This document shows positions 26,081-40,908 of a stretch of DNA of 64,000 nt, piece after piece. Each line of letters opens with the position of its first letter. The stretch's first letter is position 1. The position numbers were made by a program, and so were the translations under genes. The stretch is from Gadus chalcogrammus (taxonomy: Eukaryota > Chordata > Actinopteri > Gadiformes > Gadidae). The notes under the pieces are model-generated. The model did not search any database. It had not been told where the DNA came from and saw only the letters and a list, made by a program, of their open reading frames with translations. Location of the stretch: positions 17,084,465-17,148,464 of the forward strand of contig NC_079431.1 in NCBI RefSeq assembly GCF_026213295.1, given 5' to 3'.

Positions 26081-27619
<1,539 letters not shown>

Positions 27620-28110
27620 CAGAAAAGGGAGAGAGGGAGCGTGAGAGAGCAAGAATGAGACAGATAGAGAGAGGGTGAGCAAAAATGAACAATCCACTAG
27701 CTGCCAGTAACTGTCACAACTGAATGAGTGAGAATTCTGAGTTGCGTTTGAATCTGGTACCATGGATTCACAGGCACACATACAGTATATGATGTTTTGT
27801 CTTTATGAGAGAAGTTACAGAAGGGTGTCAGACCGAAGAGGGATGGTTTCCTCTTCCAGGTCATGTGACCTCAGGCAGGTAGGATTCCTTCAGACAGGGA
27901 TTAGCTCGGTCCGTCTGTCACGAGACAACTGTTTTAAAAACAGAGCATATAGTCAACACAAAGTAAAGCAAACATAAACACAGAGTTAACACAAACTAAT
28001 TACCTGCCAAACGGTCAAATCTATCCGCCATTGGCCGGTGGCAGATGCTCATTAAGTACCCAGCTGATTGGTGTTATCAGTGACACCTGTGTTTTTACTA
28101 TGATGACAGC

Positions 28111-28706
28111 TGTCACACTAAATTTGTACCGGCTGCCAAATTTGTACCGGGCGCGTCATCCATACGTAATCCACTTCAAATCTGCCTGGCAACAGATGAT
28201 CGCTTCGTCCGTTGCCTGGCAACGAACGGACGATCGCGTCGAATGACGTGAACATTCGCGAACCTTCTATCTAGCGATCCGTTATCTGTATTGTGCTATT
28301 TCGTCCTTGACCTGCTTTAAACACTCAGTTTACTTGCTAAATTTGATTAAACAATTAAATACAATACAAATATAAAGTAAAAACAAGTGTTATCTGTAAT
28401 GATATCAACATCAGTTATTAGACCGTCACACGGAGCATGCGCAGTTGGATTGGCGCGCTGCACGTTGATGTCTGTTCCAAGATACATCGTGTGTTTATTA
28501 AGGAACCCAACAAAACATTACATTATCTAGCGATCCGTTAACTGTATTATGTTATTTCGTCTTTGGCAACATGAGCGCGAATGTTTTTTGAAACCTGCCC
28601 GGCAACGGACGACGCGATCATCTGCTGACAGGCAGGTTTGGAATGGATTACGTATGGATGACGCGCCCGGTACAAATTTGGCAGCCGGTACAAATTTTGT
28701 GTGACA
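28111..28706. mobile_element. Foldback-type element with long terminal inverted repeats
   Basis: The left arm begins TGTCACACTAAATTTGTACC. The right arm, reverse-complemented, begins TGTCACACAAAATTTGTACC. The arms stay alignable for over 110 bp through GGGCGCGTCATCCATACG and CTGCCTG-CA-CAGATGATCGC. A direct repeat of about 44 bp (TATCTAGCGATCCGTTA words at about 28270 and 28524) lies inside. No coding sequence is present. The target duplication is unresolved. Confidence 0.75.
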
Positions 28707-29606
28707 GCGCCCCTGTGAGAGTATTTGCTTCAATTTGCAGAGCAAATTACATAAGGGTTCAACAATCAGGGCTGCTGCACCAATGGCTCGGACACAGTTA
28801 AAAGTCACGTCAGGACAGACAAATCGGGCCGCTGAAAAAACAAATTTTACATAAAAACACATAGCGAGGTACAGAGATGGTCGCAGCAAGGAAGTTTGTT
28901 GTTTATGTATTTGTTTAAATAGATGATTAAATATGTAAGGTAATAAAAGTCTTTAGTTTCATGCTCCAACGCTGATAAAGTGTTATCTTGTTTATTTTTG
29001 GAGTGTTCACATGTAGCACATACTAAAACAATTATTCACCTCAGGCTCCATGAATAGTTGGGAATAGCCCCCTCTACGAATAATTGTCAACTGTGAGAGA
29101 CTTTGCATAAAAGCGTATACACAAAACCCTGGAGGAAAGACCCTTCGCTATGCACTGCTTGTGCTGTTCCGACTAGCATGTTTTAGTAACTGGGCCATGA
29201 AGATTATTTTGGCAAAGTTAATTTAAAGTGTTTATATACAAGACCACGTCACATAGCAATTCTGTAGTTATTTAGCACATTATAATGAACATCTTGTGCA
29301 TTATAATGTGTTGATACCAAACACAAACATGTTTATTCAATTGATTCAAACAACACTTCACTCACGACAGAGTTGTAATATGTTTTTAGTGTTGATCACT
29401 TCATTCTATGGATTAGATATCATATCAGGAATCAAATTATTCAAATTAGGATCTAAATTAGTTTTGATATGGCAGTTAAGGCCAGTGTGCATCGTGACTA
29501 CACAATCAACAAGTATGGTACTTCATTAATAATTGAAAATCATTTGATTGATAGACTTTGCATGGAAAATCGAATCCAATTTGACTAATTTCTGAATTTA
29601 TATATA
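28707..29606. other. AT-rich non-coding stretch
   Basis: No gene, repeat family or open frame of note was recognised. Confidence 0.45.
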
Positions 29607-29614
29607 AGTATGCA

Positions 29615-30861
29615 CAGTGGCGGCGCCAGAATTTTTTTTCTGGTGGTGCTATGGGGGTGCTCGGCGTTTTACTGAGGGTGCTATGAAATTAGGGTGATAG
29701 CATATGAGTCTCATTTTTCTCTACTACAACACCTCCCCACCATATCGTCACATATGTTTACACGTTTGCTCTCTAAAGGGTCTTTGGGGTACATAAAAAG
29801 CGCCATTCAAATCGATCGTATTATTATTGTCATTAGGCTACTTCTGACGGACGCGCACAAAGCCGCGTTCATCTCCGACGGTCAAAATGGATGCAGGCAT
29901 ACAGCATGTTATAGATAACATTATCCCAAATACTTCACTTACTTCAGTGTGTGGATTAAAGTTTGCGCCAGATGACTACCAGGTCACCACTACCATGAGC
30001 GACAAATTAAACTAAAAATACCAAGTTCAATACACTTCTAACTAAAGACGGCAGATTAGAATGTCAGATAGAATTAACTTAAACAGGCAAAGAGTCAGAA
30101 ATGCTTTCAAAAAGAGTATATTATTTTTTTCGGATCAAATACCGATCCATTTTCGTGATTTTGTGAACGCTTGACTTAAAATTGACCGATCGCCAGGATT
30201 ACTATTACTAACGCCTCGTGCCCACTGCACCGTCAGTCAACGGACGTGGGAAGGCGTGGCTGACGGATGGGGGAGTAGTCTTTGCAGAGGCAACCGTCAG
30301 CCAATCAAATCGCTTCGCCGGGTTCTTCCCGCTTCTTCCTGCTTGTTGCGAGGCAAGAAGACCCGCTTTCCCGCTTTCCAGTATCGTCAGAGCCCGAGTC
30401 GCGTCACAGTGCTTAAATTTGCATACGCGATCTGATTGGATGACGGAACCGTCGCTGCCGAAAAAGTTAAACATTTTTCAACTTTTTGACGGTGGCGAAC
30501 GCTCCAAGTCAACGGACGGATCCACAATGCATTGCGCGACCGTCCCCATTCAAAGTCAATGGGCAACGGACAACTGACGGAGGTAGTGGGCACGGGGCGT
30601 TAGCCTACTACTCCTTGAACAATCACGTTCACGCACGCAACGTGTCTGTGTCGTGCTACGTGAACAATCTGTTTATTTCAATGTTATTTTCTTTTGTGAT
30701 TAAAATATTATTATCACACAATACATTTTATTAAGAACTCAGAATGAAATTAAATAACAATAATAAATAAACCATTATTTTCTTGGGGGTGCTATGGGGG
30801 TGCTATGGCTAATCTAGGGGGTGCTCTAGCACCCCCTAGCCCCCCCCTGGCGCCGCCACTG
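29615..30861. mobile_element. Non-autonomous hAT-type element (1.25 kb)
   Basis: Perfect 15-bp terminal inverted repeats, CAGTGGCGGCGCCAG, sit at both ends. An exact 8-bp target duplication, AGTATGCA, lies at 29607-29614 and 30862-30869. Subterminal GGGGGTGCTATG words repeat at both ends. No transposase frame was seen. A second inverted-repeat element is nested inside. Confidence 0.9.
30211..30600. mobile_element. Inverted-repeat element nested in the hAT element
   Basis: The left end reads ACGCCTCGTGCCCACTGCAC then CGTCAG. The right end is its near reverse complement, CTGACGGAGGTAGTGGGCAC then GGGGCGT. The inverted repeat is about 27 bp and imperfect. The interior is GC-rich with several ACGGACG/CGTCAG words. 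The target duplication is unclear, so the family is unknown. Confidence 0.6.
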
Positions 30862-30989
30862 AGTATGCAGTGGCCTTACATATAATGAAAAGGAACATAG
30901 CTTCATAATGTTGACATGATGGCAGAGTATTGGTTGTGATCAAAATCAATAGCAACTGAGTGTATATTGTGTGCCAAGCATGTGTGTGG

Positions 30990-31086
<97 letters not shown>

Positions 31087-31191
31087 TGAGTGAGTGAGTG
31101 AGTGAGTGAGTGAGTGAGTGAGTGAGTGAGTGAGTGAGTGAGTGAGTGAGTGAGTGAGTGAGTGAGTGAGTGAGTGAGTGAGTGTGTGTGT
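30990..31191 (+). repeat. Compound (GT)n(GAGT)n microsatellite
   Basis: About 95 bp of GT is followed by about 98 bp of GAGT tetranucleotide, ending in a short GT run. Confidence 0.97.
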
Positions 31192-32030
31192 CCAGATGGA
31201 GGCCCATAGATAATTTCAGAGTCTTTTTGAAGTTCTTTTTGTTTTTGTATTTTTGTTCTGATGAAAAAATAATTGATCAGTGATTGGAGTCGGCCCTTCA
31301 TCATCCATAGTCAATTCCACACTTGCCCACCTCGACTTACAACAAATCGGGGTAACATGCTGGGAAACCTGTAGGTTCTTGGCATTTCTACTCAATTAAC
31401 AAAAACTATAGGCTATTTCTGTAAAATCTTTTTTTGTGCCACAATTTTAAATGTTTACGAAAATCACTTACGTTCACAATCAAACCCTGCGAAGGTTGTG
31501 AAACTGTTCTGTACTGGTTCCGAACTGGTCTTTAACACACGGGACTCAACGGGTCTGTCAAGGGACATGGCAAAACAGGAAGATGCTGTTGGATTATGAA
31601 AGCAGCTACAAGTTAACGAACTTTTATTCAACCATTATTTTCATAGACTTCAGACCCGAGGTAAATATAAACGATGTTTGGGTTATTCTAAATGGCCTGG
31701 TTCCCTCTAGTGGTTCATTGCGGAACATCCGCATTACTTGCATCCTGCTACCTATACATCCTTAGCAGATCAATGCCTCCCCCTGCTGGTGCAAAGTGGT
31801 TATGCATTATTTTTTTATTAGAAGCCTTTCATGTAATTTGCAGACCCTTATCTTATTATTACTTGTCAGGTCTGCTGAACTCTTTTAATGTGTCCAATGT
31901 ACAATGTATAATGTTCGGTTAAGATTAAATATGAGTTTGAGAAAGAGAAAGGGTCTATCACACACATTTAGCGATATTAATACATGCAACACACCCAAAA
32001 GGTTATCTGATCCCCTTCCATGATACCGCT

Positions 32031-32032
<2 letters not shown>
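31192..32032. other. Non-coding stretch
   Basis: AT-rich, with a short GC-richer part near 31690-31800. No gene or repeat family was recognised. Confidence 0.4.

Positions 32033-32112
<80 letters not shown>
32033..32112 (+). repeat. (GT)n microsatellite
   Basis: Pure GT repeat of about 80 bp, then GTTTGTGTTT-type degenerate units. Confidence 0.96.
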
Positions 32113-32115
<3 letters not shown>

Positions 32116-32451
32116 TGTTTGTGTTTGGGTGCATGTGTGCGTTTGTGCATGCTGGGGGTTATAGGTCCCTTGAGGTGAAACGATATACCACCCAGCGTGA
32201 AGTTAGTAAAGTACCTCCCCAGCCCCCAAATACGCACCCACCCAGTATAAATGTTTAATGCCATCCAAAAGGCTAAATAGCGGCCCCCTGTGCTCCCCGT
32301 CTGTCTCTTAATATCCTCAACATTATCATCACAACCTCTCTACACTGGCCCTGTACCCTCGGGCTCTGACCTCATCACAGAGACCTGCCCTTTACCATTA
32401 GAGAAAGCATACCTAAGACTAGCTCCCTCAATACAACATCTCTTCCTCTGA

Positions 32452-34983
<2,532 letters not shown>

Positions 34984-35460
34984 TGTAGCGGGGTTGGTGC
35001 TTACCACTTGCCATTGCCAGCGAGACCCTTGCGCTGGCTGTGGTCGTGGGAGTGCTAGAGGGAGCTCTAGTGGAATGCGGGGGTGGTATTTTGACTTTAA
35101 CTGGGAACACGTGACTCTCCTCAGTCAACTTGTGTACCCCGGCTGGGAGCGGCTGCCATTTTAAGGGTTCTCATCCGTGTTTTTCCCCTGTTTAAAATAT
35201 TACCAGGAATGCCACCATGCTCATTCAGATATATATTTAGTAGGTCGTTATGTTAGTGTAATGTTTAGTGTTTTGTGTGATGCATTTATTTTCATGCAAA
35301 TGGTCAGTCAACGTGTACCCCAGCTGGGAGAGGCTGCCATTTTAAGGGTTCCCATCCGTGATTTTCCCCTATTTAAAATATAACCAGGACCAGAATAAAC
35401 GGTCTGGCTGCCAAAGGTTTCATCGTGTCATTCACACAACGCAACGAGAGAGAGAGTACC
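34984..35460 (+). repeat. 5' LTR of outer gypsy element, with internal duplication
   Basis: It matches the 3' LTR from TGTAGCGGGGTTGGTGC to AACGAGAGAGAGAGTACC. It is about 185 bp longer because a segment starting TCAGTCAAC occurs at 35121 and again at 35304, with about 90 bp of unrelated AT-rich DNA between. The last 11 bp of the 3' LTR (CAACCGCTACA) are missing here, and no convincing primer-binding site follows. AATAAA lies at about 35394-35399. Confidence 0.85.
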
Positions 35461-35865
35461 GAGAGCCGTGACCCGTTCTTCTCTGCATGTCTGCTGCGTC
35501 GTGGAGGATCGCCATTCGGCGTCGTGGACTCCGACTGCATGGCTGTGCAGTGAGTCGCCCGTAGGCCTACTGTTTGGGGTGGACAGGTTCAGTAATAAGA
35601 AGAAACAAAGGGAAACTTCGAACCAAGTGATATACTAGCAGCCGGTCATCTTGTGAAGATATAAGTGTTTTTGTGTTATTCTCGTGCAAGACTGTTGCAC
35701 TAAATGCGAATTGATATATATGTATGTAATTCTTTTTGTTTTGGAGTTGCACAAGGTTTTTGAGCAGTGACGTGTCATTATTTGCATTTATGTGTTTTTA
35801 TTTCTTTACTATTGTCATTGCTTTATCATACATTTTGGGTTTGGAGAAATTGTGACGCATTGAAA

Positions 35866-37090
35866 ATGGATGAGCTGAACTTATCTGCTTTGGGCAGGGG
35901 TCAGACCTTTATGTCTAGTCCATCACTGCAGAGATTAAGAATTCGGGAGAGGCCCCTGACTTCCATTCTCAGGGGGTAGGGATGTGGACCATGTCCCCGT
36001 GCATGTACTGACTGAATTAGTTAAACAGATAGGGACTGGTATTGGGGAGAATATTGCCTCTTGTCTTAGGTCCGCTCCGGCTGGTGATGTGACTCTGGCC
36101 CCTTCAACCATTGCTTATCTCTCTAAGGGGAGCCTGACTGTTAGCCAGCATAGTTATGAGCCACATCCCTACAGGGGGGACAAGACTGACAAACCTTCGG
36201 TTTCTGAGTGGGAAGACTGTGTTAAAGTGTATTTGAGTAAGAGAGATGTTTAGTTATGTGATCAGTCAGAGGAAGTAATGAGCAAGCTACAAGGTAGGGC
36301 ACGTGATGTTGTGAGAGTGAGGCTGCGTAGCAAGCCTAGTTTGGTCTTACGGTTAGGTCCTCAGCCAATTTTCGACATACTCAAGCAACACTTTAGTGAG
36401 TCTGTGACTTCTTTTATGCCACTTGCTGACTTTTATGACACAAAGCCCTTACCGACTGAAAGTGCTGTTGATTATTGGATCCGGCTTAACAAAGCACTCG
36501 ACACAGCTACGGATGGGCTGAAAAGGCAAGGCAAAACTCTTGATAACTCCTCTAGGGAAGTGACCGTCATGTTCATCACTCACTGTCCCGATCGAGAACT
36601 GTCTCTGGTCTTCAGCTGTAGGCCACTGGAGGAGTGGACTGCCATGGATGTGCAGGTACGGCTTGATGAGCACCATCACAAAAAACGTATTCGGGAGCGC
36701 CATTCAGCTGCACGTCCAACAGACCACCTGCAATATTCTCAGGCTGTTGATGCTGTGCATAGCCGCGTGCAGATTGCAGTGACTCCTCCCGCTCCTACTG
36801 CCCAACCTGCCATGACCGGCGGACCGGCGTCAGGTGAGAGTCACACTCTCGAGCATGTTGTCACTCTGCTGGAGCATTTGTTGCAATGGGAGTCTCCTCA
36901 ACGTTACAGGCAGGCTAGACAGAGACATGTCGGTCGCACCGACATGTCATGTAGTTAAGAGCTTTTTGTACACGTTTCTTCGTCTCAAGGCCAAACACTT
37001 CCCACCGCTTCCCGGGGCCACTGCTTCCCACTGTCGGAGCGAGTTCTATGTTTCCGCTGCCATGCTGCTGGGCATCAAGCTGCCACTTGC
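35866..37090 (+). pseudogene. Outer gypsy gag remnant with CCHC zinc knuckle
   Basis: It begins MDELNLSALGRGQTFMSSPS and stops at 35977. A shifted frame continues from 35984 (VDHVPVHVLTELVKQIG) with in-frame TAG at 36251-36253 and TAG at 36956-36958. The middle part (DVVRVRLRSKPSL, FDILKQHFSES, DYWIRLNKALD) has the alpha-helical capsid-like character of gypsy Gag. After the second stop the same frame holds CFRCHAAGHQAATC at 37049-37090, a C-X2-C-X4-H-X4-C nucleocapsid knuckle. No protease motif follows. Confidence 0.8.
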
Positions 37091-37290
37091 TCAGCCCCAC
37101 CGGCTTCCGGTTCCCCCACTGCCCTGGCCGGCCCGCCCACACAGCAGGGAAAATAGCTGGCCCACGCGAGGAGGGGTCTTGGAGGGTCAGCTAGCATATC
37201 CCTATATGATGATGAGGAGGATATTCAGTCTGTTTTTCCCATGCTTGTGAAACAACGGACAGTGATTAGACTCCATTCTGGAAAGCAAAG

Positions 37291-37575
37291 CTAGTTGAAC
37301 TACTGACAAAGTATGAGTCCATCTTCTCTCGCCACAGCATGGACTGCGGTACAGCAAAAGGGTTTGTCCACCGCATCCGCCTGAGTGACAGCAAACCCTT
37401 CAGGCTGCCGTATCGTCGGCTGTCTCCATCTCACTATGACAAGCTCCGGATGGCTTTGAATGAAATGGAGGAGCAAGAGATCAAAAGAAAATCTGCGAGT
37501 GAGTATGCATCGCCGCTTGTCCTAGTTTGGAAAAAGAATGGCGATTTGCGTCTCTGCACGGATTCCGCCGGCTGA
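37291..37575 (+). pseudogene. Outer gypsy reverse transcriptase, N-terminal part only
   Basis: The frame contains LVELLTKYESIFSRHSMDCG, then VHRIRLSDSKPFRLPYRRLS, EEQEIKRKSASEYASPLVLV and WKKNGDLRLCTD. These are the opening blocks of a Ty3/gypsy reverse transcriptase. A one-base deletion shifts the frame at about 37563. RLNAR then joins directly to KISKPLFALTSG, so the palm with its YxDD catalytic motif (about 200 residues) is deleted. The protein cannot be functional. Confidence 0.88.
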
Positions 37576-37576
37576 A

Positions 37577-37889
37577 TGCGCGTAAGATCAGCAAGCCCCT
37601 CTTTGCTCTTACCTCCGGAGTTAAGAAACCACGTTACAGTAAGGGGAAAAGGAAACTTACCTCTGCTGACTAGACAGCGGAATGTGGAGAGGCTTTCAAG
37701 AGGCTGAAACTAGCTTTGCTATATAATGCTGCTCTGGCTCATCCAGACTTCAGTAGGCCCTTTCTGCTCTCTGTCGACGCCTCCTCCAATGGTCTTGGTG
37801 CTGTGTTATCTCAACTGGCTAAGGGTTATGGTGTAGCGCGTCCGATTGCTTTTGCCAGCAAATCTCTCAGTTATGCCCAGTCTCGCTAC
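37577..37889 (+). pseudogene. Outer gypsy RNase H, first part
   Basis: After the deletion junction the frame reads KISKPLFALTSGVKKP. A TAG at 37671-37673 falls where a tryptophan would be expected. AHPDFSRPFLLSVDASSNGL and GAVLSQLAKGYG follow, then PIAFASKSLSYAQSRY. The aspartate of VDAS is the first catalytic residue. The sequence breaks at the tyrosine codon where the inner LTR element is inserted, and resumes at 41870. Confidence 0.88.
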
Positions 37890-38239
37890 TGTCACAAGCT
37901 GACCATGGCGGTTGTGGCAAAGAGGGGAGACGCACACAATTGAGTTTAACAAAGAGATTTATTATAAGCAAGTGAATATAACATAACATAACATATGGCG
38001 TGTGTATTCAATCTAGTCAGTGATGTAAGTGTGTGTGTACGTAAAAGTGTATGGGTGTAGTGTTGTCAGGTGTAAACATACCTAGGATACAACTAAACCA
38101 AAAGACCAAAGGAACAAACATTAAAGGGTGTCTCCCGAACGAGAACCACCCTGACACTGGGCTCACAGGTCTACTTAAATAAGCCAAGCTCAGGTGTTGA
38201 CAATGAGCTCATTAAGCTCCCCTCGTTAGGGTCGTGACA
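37890..38239 (-). repeat. 3' LTR of inner element
   Basis: A 350-bp repeat, nearly identical to 41517-41869 apart from scattered substitutions and small indels. Termini are TGTCACAAGCTGACC and GGGTCGTGACA (plus sense). The few differences imply a younger insertion than the outer element. Confidence 0.93.
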
Positions 38240-38249
38240 CCTCCCCCCA
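38240..38249 (-). other. Polypurine tract of inner element
   Basis: On the minus strand, ATGGGGGGAGG abuts the TGTCACGACC start of the 3' LTR. This is the expected place for plus-strand DNA priming. Confidence 0.7.
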
Positions 38250-38293
38250 TAAGACGGAGGTCCCCCGAGAATTCCGTTCCCACAACAAAAAAA

Positions 38294-38420
38294 TAAAGAA
38301 TCAATCAGATCATACGCCTGAAGGAACAGTGACCACCTAATCAGCCTCTGATTAGGGCACCGCAGAGTATGCCAAAAAAGTTAGTGGGTTGTGGTCCGTA
38401 TAGACCACCACTGGTGCCAC
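38294..38420 (-). pseudogene. Inner element RNase H C-terminal remnant
   Basis: Minus-strand frames contain VAPVVVYTDHNPLTFL (38420 downward) and, after a one-base shift, RCPNQRLIRWSLFLQAYDLI (38362-38294). These are the end of a Ty3/gypsy RNase H, including the TDHNPL block with its late catalytic aspartate. It lies about 45 bp before the polypurine tract, so RNase H was the last pol domain of this element. Confidence 0.85.
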
Positions 38421-38450
38421 CCCAGACCCCACATAAACTGCAAATTGTCA

Positions 38451-38610
38451 TCCCCATACCAACCAACTCTTTAACATACGGACCAACTCTTTACCATACC
38501 GACCAACTCATCTCCATACCGACCAACTCATCTCCATACCAACCAACTCATCTCCATCCCGACCAACTCATCCCCATACCGACCAACTCATCCCCATACC
38601 GACCAACTTG
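38451..38610. repeat. 20-bp minisatellite at the internal deletion of the inner element
   Basis: About eight tandem units of a 20-bp sequence, GACCAACTCATCTCCATACC, with sequence variants, in exact 20-bp register. It lies between the integrase core (breaking off just after the second catalytic aspartate) and the RNase H tail, where the rest of integrase and all of reverse transcriptase are missing. Confidence 0.95.
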
Positions 38611-39592
38611 TCGGAAAAATTGGATCCCTGATCACTCTGAATGACTCAGGGAATGCCAAAAACGGATATAAACTGTGTCAGGGCCTTGACCACAGACCTC
38701 GCAGTTATTGTGCGCAACGGATAAACAGCCTGGTGCCTGGTGCTTTGACACATGACATTCAGTAACTACTGACTACCAGACTTCGCAGGGGCAGTGGTCC
38801 CACACCATCAATAATTAGGTATTCAAACGGCTGACTAATAGCCGGAATCGGGAGCAATGGAGCTGGTTTAATAACCTGATTAGGCATTCGAGTTAACTGA
38901 CAAGTGCTACAGGTCCGGAGATGCATACAGATATCCTTCTTCATACGTGGCCAGAAGAAATGCTGTAAAATCCTGTCTCTCTTCCGAACACCCAAGTGCC
39001 CGGAACCATCATGAGCAAGTGTTAACACCTGACCCCGCAACTTAGACGGAACTACCACCTGAAAAATGGGCTCCCCCAAAAAATCTTCCCCATGGGGCGC
39101 CCATTTCCGTGTCGAGATACCCTCTTGAAGGCAGTAGCAACTGGCAACGTTTCCCACCTTACTGTCCGACCACACCGACCCAAATAGCCCCTCCAAGCCT
39201 GGGTCTGCTCCCTGTTCCCGTCGCAGCTCACTGTGCGACACAGACAAAGGAAAAACGGGTAAACATGGTAACGTGATGTCAACCTCTCCATCTCCCTTCA
39301 CCCTTGCCCGACTCATCGCCCTTGTGACTGCACATGCTGGAAAAACTTTGGGAAAACGCACAGCACTTTCATCAGACTGACTCCAGCCTGCAGGTGAGAG
39401 TGTAACTAGGGGACGTGGTACCACACTCGCCCAGACGCGACTGCCCGCCAAGTCGTTGCCCAAAATGATATCCACGCCGTGCACTGGCAACACCGGCCGC
39501 ACCCCAATAGCCACATCCCCCTGCACCAAGCCACACATGAGGAACATCCTATGCACTGGGACAGGCAATACCCTCATTCCCATCCCCCGCAT
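38611..39592 (-). pseudogene. Inner element protease end and integrase
   Basis: The minus-strand frame starts after a frameshift from gag-protease. HGVDIILGNDLAGSRVW is the protease C-terminal block. After about 90 residues comes the integrase zinc finger HDGSGHLGVRKRDR through CSTCQLTR (HHCC). EYLIIDGVGPLP follows, with the first catalytic aspartate. A stop and shift at about 38760 follow, then VMCQSTRHQAVYPLRTITAR and, past an in-frame TGA, VIQSDQGSNFS with the second aspartate. The catalytic glutamate is lost at the minisatellite. No reverse transcriptase lies between protease and integrase. Confidence 0.9.
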
Positions 39593-40908
39593 GAGAAGTC
39601 TATCCCCAGTATCAGTGACCTCCGAAATGGCAAAATGGACGCCCGAATGTACGAGTTAGAAGCACCCGTATCCCTCAGGATTCTAACGGGCACTCTAGTG
39701 TCCCCACCCACCAGTGACACAAACCCCTTTGTGACAAACGGCAGATAGGTGTCACCAGGATCGCCAACACACGCAGAGAGGGCAGCAGGCTTTACCTGGC
39801 AGGCTCCATTGGCCGGCCTTCTAGCCCCCAGTGCCGGACATTCCGCCTTCCAATGGCCTGACTCACGGCAGTAGTGGCACACATCAACCCCACTATCAGG
39901 CCCCCTCCGGGAACTCGCAGAGGAGAATCCCCCAACACGAAGTGGCGAACTACCCCCACCGTCCTTGCGCACCACAGGCTCCCGCATGCCATCACCTGGC
40001 CGGATCGTATGAATGAGCACATACTCATCTGCAAACCCCGCGGCCTCCGCAGCAGTTGCAACCCTCCGCTCGTTGATATACGCAGCAACCCGACTGGGTA
40101 GAGATATCGTAAAATGCTCCAGCACAACCAAATTGGACAAACTCTCAAAGTCCTTCACCTCCGAAGCCAAACACCAACGGGTAAAATGACTAGTGAGCTC
40201 CCTCACAAAGTCCAGGTGCGACTGTTTAGGCCCCTTATCCCACGTTCTAAAACGCTGGCTATACGCTTCCGGGACCAACTCATATGCCTTCAATGCTGCA
40301 TCTTTAACCGCCTGGTAAGAGAGATGCTCGTTACTCAAAGACGCATAGGCGTCCTGCGCTATACCCACCAACACGGCCTGAAGCAGCAATAGTCTGTCTG
40401 CATCGGACCACTCCCTCAACTCTGCCACCCGCTCAAACAAAGTAAAAAACACATCCGGATCCTGCTCATTAAATGTAGGCACCAGGCGCAAGCTACCCGC
40501 AATATCACAGACTCTAGCTGGTGTAGGGCTACCATCCCCAGAAAGCTTACCCTCCCGAATTAACTCCAACCTAAACACCTGTAACTCATGTTCCCTCTTA
40601 GCTTCCTCACGCCTGTCACTACTCTGCTGCATTTGTAAATCATGATCAAACTGTAATTGCATTAACTCCCTCTGTTGTGCGAATGTCAACCCCTGCGGAC
40701 GTGGTACTTTACCAGGAACATCAGGGCGTAAAACCCCACTGTCCTCCAAAGTTGCCACCAAAATAACCTTAACGGTACCCTTAAGCCGCTTGTCACCACT
40801 ACTTACTTCTACTTGATAATGCTCCGCAATTTCTATCAACTGATTCTTAGTGCACCGATCCAACACCTCCGCCACTGGTCCCTGGATAAATTCCTCCACC
40901 TCATCCAT
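39574..40908 (-). CDS. Inner element Gag with SCAN-like domain, CCHC knuckle and start of protease
   Basis: The open frame has 444 codons from the ATG at 40908-40906. An upstream in-frame ATG at 40983 adds 25 hydrophobic residues and is less likely. Residues about 70-120 are a charged Q/E/R-rich coiled-coil-like stretch. Residues about 210-300 (AYSQRFRTWDKGPKQSHLDF, VRELTSHFTRWC, LVVLEHFTISLP) match the SCAN fold pattern. C344-C357, CHYCRESGHWKAEC, is a CCHC knuckle. RDTGASNSYI at about 412-421 is the aspartic protease active site. The frame then shifts to that of the integrase. This is the longest intact frame in the window. Confidence 0.9.
   Translation of the reverse strand: MDEVEEFIQGPVAEVLDRCTKNQLIEIAEHYQVEVSSGDKRLKGTVKVILVATLEDSGVLRPDVPGKVPRPQGLTFAQQRELMQLQFDHDLQMQQSSDRREEAKREHELQVFRLELIREGKLSGDGSPTPARVCDIAGSLRLVPTFNEQDPDVFFTLFERVAELREWSDADRLLLLQAVLVGIAQDAYASLSNEHLSYQAVKDAALKAYELVPEAYSQRFRTWDKGPKQSHLDFVRELTSHFTRWCLASEVKDFESLSNLVVLEHFTISLPSRVAAYINERRVATAAEAAGFADEYVLIHTIRPGDGMREPVVRKDGGGSSPLRVGGFSSASSRRGPDSGVDVCHYCRESGHWKAECPALGARRPANGACQVKPAALSACVGDPGDTYLPFVTKGFVSLVGGDTRVPVRILRDTGASNSYIRASILPFRRSLILGIDFSCGGWE

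Noticed and set aside
36278..36958. Host gene encoding a 226-residue protein
   Set aside because: It lies between matched LTRs, continues an upstream gag frame across a stop, and is followed by a nucleocapsid zinc knuckle.
38451..38610. Regular 20-bp repeats resembling a CRISPR array
   Set aside because: Units are directly adjacent with no spacers, in eukaryotic DNA inside a retroelement. It is a minisatellite.
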